Below are positions 6,312 to 10,421 of a stretch of DNA of 10,421 bases, piece by piece. The number at the start of each line of letters is the position of its first letter. Within the stretch, counting starts at the first letter, position 1. Source of the DNA: Chthoniobacterales bacterium. Its GTDB lineage: Bacteria > Verrucomicrobiota > Verrucomicrobiia > Chthoniobacterales > UBA10450. The notes under the pieces are model-generated. The model ran no database searches, was not told the origin of the DNA, and saw only the letters and a list, made by a program, of their open reading frames with translations. The position numbers and the translations under genes are program-made. Location of the stretch: the NCBI GenBank assembly GCA_013812515.1, contig JACCTI010000415.1:1-10421 (forward strand), in the 5' to 3' direction.

Positions 6312-7840
6312 TCCCAGGTCGACTTGAACTCGTCCAACGCGGCGGCCAACTCCGTCTCGAGTTCCTTGTCGATTGCCTTCTTGGTTACGATCGACTTCAG
6401 AATGCTTTCCTTCCGCATCCGGAGGTAATCCTGGAGCTTCACCTGAAAAGCCTTGACCTTCTCCACTGGCACAGAATCGAGATAGCCGTTCTGCATCGCC
6501 CAGAGAACCGCGACCTGTTCCTCGACGGAGATCGGGTTGTACTGCGTCTGCTTGAACAACTCGACGATGCGCGAACCGCGATCGAGCCGCGCTTTCGTAC
6601 CGGCGTCGAGATCGGAACCGAACTGGGCGAACGCCGCGAGCTCGCGGAACTGCGCGAGGTCGAGCTTGATCTTGCCCGCGACCTGTTTGATGGCCTTGAT
6701 CTGCGCGGCGGAACCGACGCGACTGACCGACAGGCCGACGGAGATAGCCGGGCGCACGCCCTGGTAAAACAAATCGGTCTCGAGGTAAATCTGCCCGTCC
6801 GTAATTGAGATGACGTTCGTCGGGATATATGCCGACACGTCTCCCGCTTGTGTCTCGATGATCGGCAACGCCGTGACGGAACCGCCGCCTGCTTCTTCCG
6901 TGACACGAGCGCTACGCTCGAGCAGGCGCGAATGAAGATAGAAAACGTCGCCGGGATAAGCTTCGCGGCCTGAAGGGCGCTTCAAGACTAACGAGACTTG
7001 CCGATAAGCGACGGCGTGCTTGGAAAGATCGTCATAGATGATAAGCGCATCCATTCCGTGATCCATGAACCACTCGCCCATCGCCGCCCCGGCGAATGGC
7101 GCAAGATACTGGTTCGTCGCGGTGTCAGATGCCGGCGCGGAAACGATCGTGGTATATGGCATCGCGCCGTTCGCTTCGAACACGGCGAGCGCACGCGCGA
7201 CATTCGAGTTCTTCTGCCCGATCGCGACGTAGATGCAATAGAGCGGCCGGTGATCCTGCAACCGGCCTTCCTCGGCGGCTTTGTTCTGTTTGGCCTGACT
7301 GATAATCGTATCGATCGCGACGGCGGACTTGCCCGTAGCACGATCTCCAATAATCAACTCGCGCTGGCCGCGACCGATCGGAATCATCGCGTCGATCGCC
7401 ATGATCCCGGTCTGCACCGGCTGCGTGACAGCCTTACGTTTGATGACCCCGGGCGCAATTTTCTCCAAGGGATAAGCTGCCTCGGCCTTGATCGGACCCT
7501 TGCCGTCGAGCGGTTCACCGAGCGTGTTCACCACGCGACCGAGCAGCGCTTTGCCGACCGGGACCTGCAGAAGCTTGCCGGTCGTGCGCGCTTCGTCCCC
7601 TTCCTTGACGAGCGTGGTATCGCCAAGCAGAATCGCGCCGACCTCCGTCTCCTCGAGATTAAGAGCGAGGCCGTAAACGCCGCTCGAGAATTCGATCATC
7701 TCATTGAGCATGACATCGCTCAGGCCCTCGATGCGGGCAACGCCGTCGCCGGTGTCGCGCACAACGCCGACGTTACTTTTGCTCGTGGACGTTTTCAGCC
7801 CCGCGATCTGCGTTTCAATTTCTTCGAGGATGGTGCTCAT
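6308..7840 (-). CDS. atpA: F1Fo ATP synthase alpha subunit
   Basis: Alpha forms the non-catalytic nucleotide-binding positions of the F1 hexamer and supplies an arginine finger to the catalytic sites on beta. The 510-residue protein has the beta-barrel N-terminal domain (STILEEIETQI...VGVVRDTGDGVARIEGL), a P-loop GDRATGKS at 165-172 (Lys171), Walker B LIIYDD near 266-271, the arginine-finger segment SVSRVGS (Arg374) and a helical C-terminal domain ending FKSTWE. The P-loop differs from the common alpha form GDRQTGKT by Q to A and T to S; both keep a P-loop. I chose ATG at 7840 because MSTILEEIE matches the usual N-terminus; ATG at 7876 and an earlier start at 7885 in the same frame would add 12-15 untypical residues. 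No Shine-Dalgarno sequence is visible. The stop overlaps the start of the ORF6N gene by 4 bp. Confidence 0.97.
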   Translation of the reverse strand: MSTILEEIETQIAGLKTSTSKSNVGVVRDTGDGVARIEGLSDVMLNEMIEFSSGVYGLALNLEETEVGAILLGDTTLVKEGDEARTTGKLLQVPVGKALLGRVVNTLGEPLDGKGPIKAEAAYPLEKIAPGVIKRKAVTQPVQTGIMAIDAMIPIGRGQRELIIGDRATGKSAVAIDTIISQAKQNKAAEEGRLQDHRPLYCIYVAIGQKNSNVARALAVFEANGAMPYTTIVSAPASDTATNQYLAPFAGAAMGEWFMDHGMDALIIYDDLSKHAVAYRQVSLVLKRPSGREAYPGDVFYLHSRLLERSARVTEEAGGGSVTALPIIETQAGDVSAYIPTNVISITDGQIYLETDLFYQGVRPAISVGLSVSRVGSAAQIKAIKQVAGKIKLDLAQFRELAAFAQFGSDLDAGTKARLDRGSRIVELFKQTQYNPISVEEQVAVLWAMQNGYLDSVPVEKVKAFQVKLQDYLRMRKESILKSIVTKKAIDKELETELAAALDEFKSTWE

Positions 7841-7847
7841 AGTCTGG

Positions 7848-7866
7848 CGCAAGTTTCTGGCTTGCG
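7848..7866 (-). other. Hairpin just upstream of atpA
   Basis: CGCAAG (7848-7853) and CTTGCG (7861-7866) form a perfect 6-bp stem with a 7-base loop, starting 8 bases upstream of the preferred atpA ATG in the 69-bp space after atpH. No T-run follows, so it is not a terminator. It could affect ribosome access to atpA, which lacks a visible Shine-Dalgarno sequence. A chance origin is possible. Confidence 0.3.
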
Positions 7867-7909
7867 GATTTATCATTAGGCACAAGTCAGGGGCCTGCGC
7901 TCCATTAGG

Positions 7910-8302
7910 TTAAAGTTGCTGCTGAAGACGCTGCAGCCGATTCCGCACGCTGCTGTCCCAAACGTCGCTCCCGACCCGAATCCGCATTCCGCCGAGCAGC
8001 TCTTGGTTGACGATGAATCTGGTGTCGAGGCTGACGCCATATTTCTGGATGAGATTCGCCACGATCTCCGTGCCAGTCTCCTGACTGAGCTCAGTTGCGC
8101 TCTCAATCGTCGCGGTTCGCTTTTCGACCTCCAATCGAAGCAGGCGTTTATAAGCGTCGAGAACTTGGATGTAATTGCGCGGCTTTTTCTCGATCAACGA
8201 TCTCACGAGTCCAGTGACGCGACCAGCGTCGAGCTGCCCATCTGTGAAGCTGGAGCGCAACAATCCGCGGGATTGCTGGCGGATCTCCTTGTTGATCTTC
8301 AT
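7910..8302 (-). CDS. atpH: F1Fo ATP synthase delta subunit, short form
   Basis: Delta ties the peripheral stalk (b subunits) to the top of F1. The 130-residue protein ends in the most recognisable part of the family, LLGGMRIRVGSDVWDSSVRNRLQRLQ, and has a preceding helical stretch (AYKRLLRLEVEKRTATIESA). Known delta subunits are usually about 175-185 residues. The missing part is in the N-terminal alpha-binding helical bundle; no in-frame start further upstream is supported, because the atpF stop is 12 bp away. It may be a genuinely short lineage-specific form; nothing in the sequence shows a frameshift. No Shine-Dalgarno sequence is visible, and translation may depend on coupling to atpF. Confidence 0.9.
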   Translation of the reverse strand: MKINKEIRQQSRGLLRSSFTDGQLDAGRVTGLVRSLIEKKPRNYIQVLDAYKRLLRLEVEKRTATIESATELSQETGTEIVANLIQKYGVSLDTRFIVNQELLGGMRIRVGSDVWDSSVRNRLQRLQQQL

Positions 8303-8314
8303 CGGGATCTAAAC

Positions 8315-8851
8315 TCAGGCCGCGACTTGCCGCGCTGCTTCGTCCTGCAAACGACGCTGATCGTCGGAGGTAAGAACTTTCCCGGTGACTTTCGTGGTCG
8401 TGTCGATGACCAACCGACCAAGCTCTCGCTTTAGTTCCGTCATGGTGCGCTCATGCTCAATTGCGCTGGCCTCACGCGCCTTCGCCACGATCTGCTCGGC
8501 CGCGACGATCGCCTCCTGTTGTTTGCGTTCAGCGAGATGGCCGGCGCTTTCACGTGCTTCGTCGATCATTTTCTGCGCCGCGGCATTCGCCTTGTTCAGA
8601 ATCTCGGCATGACGCTGCTCGGCTTCCGCGAGCTGCTGCTTGATCTTCTCCGCATTGAGCAAGCCTTCCGCGATGCGCTGCCGGCGTTCCTCAAGAACTC
8701 CGAGGATCGGTTTGTAAGCGAACTTGCGCAGGAGAAGCGCAACAATCACGAAGCTGATCACCTGCGAGAGAAACATCCAGAGGTTAAATCCGAAAGTCTC
8801 TCCCGTATCGCGCGCGATGTCCGTTAGCGCAGCAAGGATGAGAATGTTCAT
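8315..8851 (-). CDS. atpF: F1Fo ATP synthase b subunit
   Basis: Subunit b forms the peripheral stalk that holds F1 stationary against the rotor. The 178-residue protein has one membrane helix near the N-terminus (about 22-42, FNLWMFLSQVISFVIVALLL), then a long, highly charged helical region (about 50-150, rich in Ala, Glu, Lys and Gln) that fits the b-dimer coiled coil, and a C-terminal delta-binding end. Family length is about 156-180. The start at 8851 is 38 bp after the atpE stop. Only weak purine-rich sequence lies upstream. A single b gene is present, with no b-prime copy. Confidence 0.95.
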   Translation of the reverse strand: MNILILAALTDIARDTGETFGFNLWMFLSQVISFVIVALLLRKFAYKPILGVLEERRQRIAEGLLNAEKIKQQLAEAEQRHAEILNKANAAAQKMIDEARESAGHLAERKQQEAIVAAEQIVAKAREASAIEHERTMTELKRELGRLVIDTTTKVTGKVLTSDDQRRLQDEAARQVAA

Positions 8852-8877
8852 AAGGAACTTGTCCGTGCAATCAGCCC

Positions 8878-8890
8878 ACCGGGCGCCGGT
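8878..8890 (-). other. Hairpin at the atpE stop, between atpE and atpF
   Basis: ACCGG and CCGGT form a GC-rich 5-bp stem with a 3-base loop that begins on the last base of the atpE TAA. The position between c and b genes fits an mRNA-processing or stability element that helps make c in excess over b. That role is inferred from position. The stem is short and has no T-run. Confidence 0.35.
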
Positions 8891-9102
8891 TACTTAACAA
8901 GAAAGAGCGCGTAGAACACGATGGCTTCCGCGAGGGCGATTGCGAGAATCGCCTGCACAAGAATCGGCGTCGCTGCGCCAGGGTTCCGGCCGACGGCGGA
9001 AGCCGCACCCATTCCGATCAGACCCACGCCGATGGCAGCGCCGAGAGCCGCGAGTCCCACGTGAATGCTTCCGCCGATTTCTGCCAATATTGGTATCATC
9101 AT
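8890..9102 (-). CDS. atpE: F1Fo ATP synthase c subunit (proteolipid)
   Basis: Subunit c forms the membrane rotor ring that carries ions. The 70-residue protein is a hairpin of two hydrophobic helices: a glycine-rich first helix (HVGLAALGAAIGVGLIGMG), a polar loop with GRNPGA (Arg39-Asn40-Pro41), and a second helix with the ion-carrying Glu59 in ALAEAIVFYALFLV. The Gln and Ser ligands that mark sodium-binding rings are replaced here by Val and Ala, so proton coupling is inferred. I chose ATG at 9102; a second ATG follows at 9099, and GTG at 9132 would add ten polar residues (AEKQTKPNT) that are untypical of c. No clear ribosome site precedes either. Confidence 0.94.
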   Translation of the reverse strand: MMIPILAEIGGSIHVGLAALGAAIGVGLIGMGAASAVGRNPGAATPILVQAILAIALAEAIVFYALFLVK

Positions 9103-9165
9103 AGTATTTGGTTTGGTTTGTTTCTCAGCCACTCCGCGGGAACCACGGTCATATGGCGAAAGGGT

Positions 9166-10110
9166 CTAGTGGTGCGCCGTTTCGTGTCCTCCATCGTGGG
9201 ACGCAATCAGAAGGGTGAACACCGCGGTCAAAAGCATAAAGACAAGCGCCTGCACGAAGCCGACGAGCACTTCGAGGAAATAGAACGGAATCGAGATCAA
9301 CCAGGCGAGGAACTGACCGCCCGCGCGTGCCATGGATTCCAACATGATTTCGCCCGCGTAGACGTTGCCGAAGAGCCGGAAACTAAGCGAAATTGGGCGG
9401 AAGAGAATCGAGACGATTTCAAGCCAGCCGACGATGAAGAAGATGAAGATCATGAGAATCTTCAGCACACCTTTCGTGTCACCTTTCGGCGCAAAAAGGT
9501 GCATGATCAGTCCACCGACACCGTTCGCCTGAATAGCCCAGACGACCCAGCAAGCGAAGAAAGTGCAGGCCATCGCGAAGGTGAGATTAAGGTCCGCGTT
9601 TGCACCACGAAGCAGCGGGGTCGTAACCATGAAGCCGCCGGGCGCGCGGTGTCCCCAACCGATCGTGCCCACTCCCGGAATCAGGCCGAACCAGTTCAGA
9701 CAAAGGATGAAAATGAAAATCGTGGCGAAGAACCAGAACGTTCTCTTCACCAGATCCTTCCCGATCATGCTCTCCAGAAAATTGTAGAGACTCTCGACCA
9801 TCCACTCCCAGAAATTCTGCAACCCCGTCGGCACAGGCTTGATGTTGCGGGTCGCGAGTTGCGCGATAAGAATGATACCGGCCGCGACAAACCAAGTCAC
9901 CATCATCGAGTTTGTGACGGTGAACTTCCCGATGTGGAAAAGCTCGGCCGGTTTCAAAGGCAACGGGTGGTGCTCTTCGCCCCCGTGCTCCGCGGTCAGC
10001 GCCGCATCCTCTCCCGAAGTACGCCCGGCTTCCTGCGCCAGGAGCGGCTCGCCAAACCCGCCCAAGAACCCGAACGCGATTGTCAGGATTAGCAGAAAAC
10101 GGAACGGCAT
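9166..10110 (-). CDS. atpB: F1Fo ATP synthase a subunit
   Basis: Subunit a is the membrane stator that carries the two ion half-channels next to the c-ring. From the ATG at 10110 it has 314 residues. An N-terminal hydrophobic segment (MPFRFLLILTIAFGFLGGFG) precedes PLLAQE and looks like a signal peptide. A His/Glu-rich stretch (about 33-50) follows, then several membrane helices. The essential arginine is Arg245 in SLSFRLFGN, the acidic GEIM follows, and Gln287 in VGFVQALVF matches the conserved last-helix glutamine. An in-frame GTG at 10185 would give 339 residues, but the extra 25 look unnatural. No ribosome site is visible. It is the first subunit gene here; no atpI or atpZ lies upstream in the window. 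Confidence 0.95.
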   Translation of the reverse strand: MPFRFLLILTIAFGFLGGFGEPLLAQEAGRTSGEDAALTAEHGGEEHHPLPLKPAELFHIGKFTVTNSMMVTWFVAAGIILIAQLATRNIKPVPTGLQNFWEWMVESLYNFLESMIGKDLVKRTFWFFATIFIFILCLNWFGLIPGVGTIGWGHRAPGGFMVTTPLLRGANADLNLTFAMACTFFACWVVWAIQANGVGGLIMHLFAPKGDTKGVLKILMIFIFFIVGWLEIVSILFRPISLSFRLFGNVYAGEIMLESMARAGGQFLAWLISIPFYFLEVLVGFVQALVFMLLTAVFTLLIASHDGGHETAHH

Positions 10111-10282
10111 GCAGTTAAAAGGGTGGCAAGGCAGCAGTCCGATGCTTCCTGTCGAGCCAATGGCCGCGAAGACCACGCACTCCACACAAGGGACGCTTGC
10201 GCGCTACCAAAGCGCGGTTTGCCGCTTTGACAAGAGACTTTCCGAAAAATTCCCCGGAACGTTTCTGCGCGGCTGAAGCCGG
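10111..10282 (-). promoter_or_regulatory. Region upstream of the ATP synthase operon
   Basis: These 172 bases separate the stop of the edge gene from atpB and should hold the operon promoter if the operon has its own. On the - strand there is TTGTCA (complement of 10228-10233), one mismatch from a -35 consensus, but the expected -10 position about 17-18 bases downstream matches poorly. Two inverted repeats are visible: AAAGC/GCTTT with an inner GCGG/CCGC (10209-10228) and CGGC/GCCG with loop TTCA (10270-10281), the latter directly after the upstream stop. Neither has a proper T-run. The promoter assignment is weak. Confidence 0.25.
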
Positions 10283-10421
10283 CTACTTCGCGGGCGCGTG
10301 TTCCGCGAAAGTTCGCGCGCGCCGCACCTCGGCGGGCGCAAGAAAACGCACATTTTCACGAGCGAGCGAGACGGCTTCGTCGTAGAGCGTTTCCAGTTGC
10401 CGGATCTGTGCGCCTTGCTCA
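10283..10421 (-). CDS. 3' end of an unrecognised gene, cut by the window edge
   Basis: Reading the - strand from the edge gives 45 sense codons and a TAG at 10283-10285. The peptide begins EQGAQIRQLETLYDEAVSL and continues ARENVRFLAPAEVRRAR, ending HAPAK. It is charged, helical-looking and lacks membrane segments, so it is not an atpI-like protein. Codon use and composition look like real coding sequence, and it ends cleanly before the atpB upstream region. I do not recognise the family from this fragment. Confidence 0.5.
   Translation of the reverse strand, partial: EQGAQIRQLETLYDEAVSLARENVRFLAPAEVRRARTFAEHAPAK

Noticed and set aside
6998..7879. 293-codon open frame on the + strand opposite atpA
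   Set aside because: Lies wholly antisense to atpA, which is fully conserved; the peptide is Arg/Asp-rich, typical of antisense frames in GC-rich genes.
9061..10092. 343-codon open frame on the + strand across atpB and atpE
   Set aside because: Antisense shadow of clear subunit a and c genes; the peptide is highly charged, low in hydrophobics and has no family features.
10238..10260. GGAA/TTCC with a T5 run after the edge gene, considered as a terminator
   Set aside because: The stem next to the T-run is only 4 bp with a 2-base loop, too small to work as an intrinsic terminator.

Overview
The window looks like chromosomal DNA of a GC-rich, free-living bacterium. The style of HflX and of the ATP synthase alpha, c and a subunits reminds me of soil Verrucomicrobiota, but that placement is an impression from sequence style and was not tested. 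No rRNA, tRNA, CRISPR array, transposase or phage structural gene was seen.

Left part, + strand (1-4341): an hflX ribosome-associated GTPase gene, then a 94-bp gap with two small hairpins, then a large soluble hybrid histidine kinase (PAS-GAF-PAS-PAS-HisKA-HATPase-receiver). The kinase gene converges on the ATP synthase operon across a 515-bp gap (4342-4856) that holds no confident gene.

Right part, - strand (read from 10110 down to 4857): an F1Fo ATP synthase operon in the order atpB (a), atpE (c), atpF (b), atpH (delta, short), atpA (alpha), an ORF6N-domain gene, atpG (gamma). The c-ring residues fit a proton-type enzyme. The catalytic beta gene (atpD) and the epsilon gene (atpC), which normally follow atpG, are absent. 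They must lie elsewhere if the enzyme is functional. The 45-codon 3' end of an unrecognised - strand gene lies at the right edge, upstream of atpB.

The most notable point is the ORF6N gene between atpA and atpG. Its start overlaps the atpA stop by 4 bp (ATGA), its stop is 3 bp before the atpG start, and the only clear Shine-Dalgarno-like sequence for atpG lies in its last codons. Inside it is a 31-bp perfect inverted repeat (15-bp arms, one central base) at 6062-6092, at the codons of its LRSQIATSS motif. A DNA-binding-type protein, a possible self-recognition site or mRNA hairpin, and tight coupling to alpha and gamma together suggest a regulatory or stoichiometry-setting insertion. This is inference and needs comparative and experimental tests.
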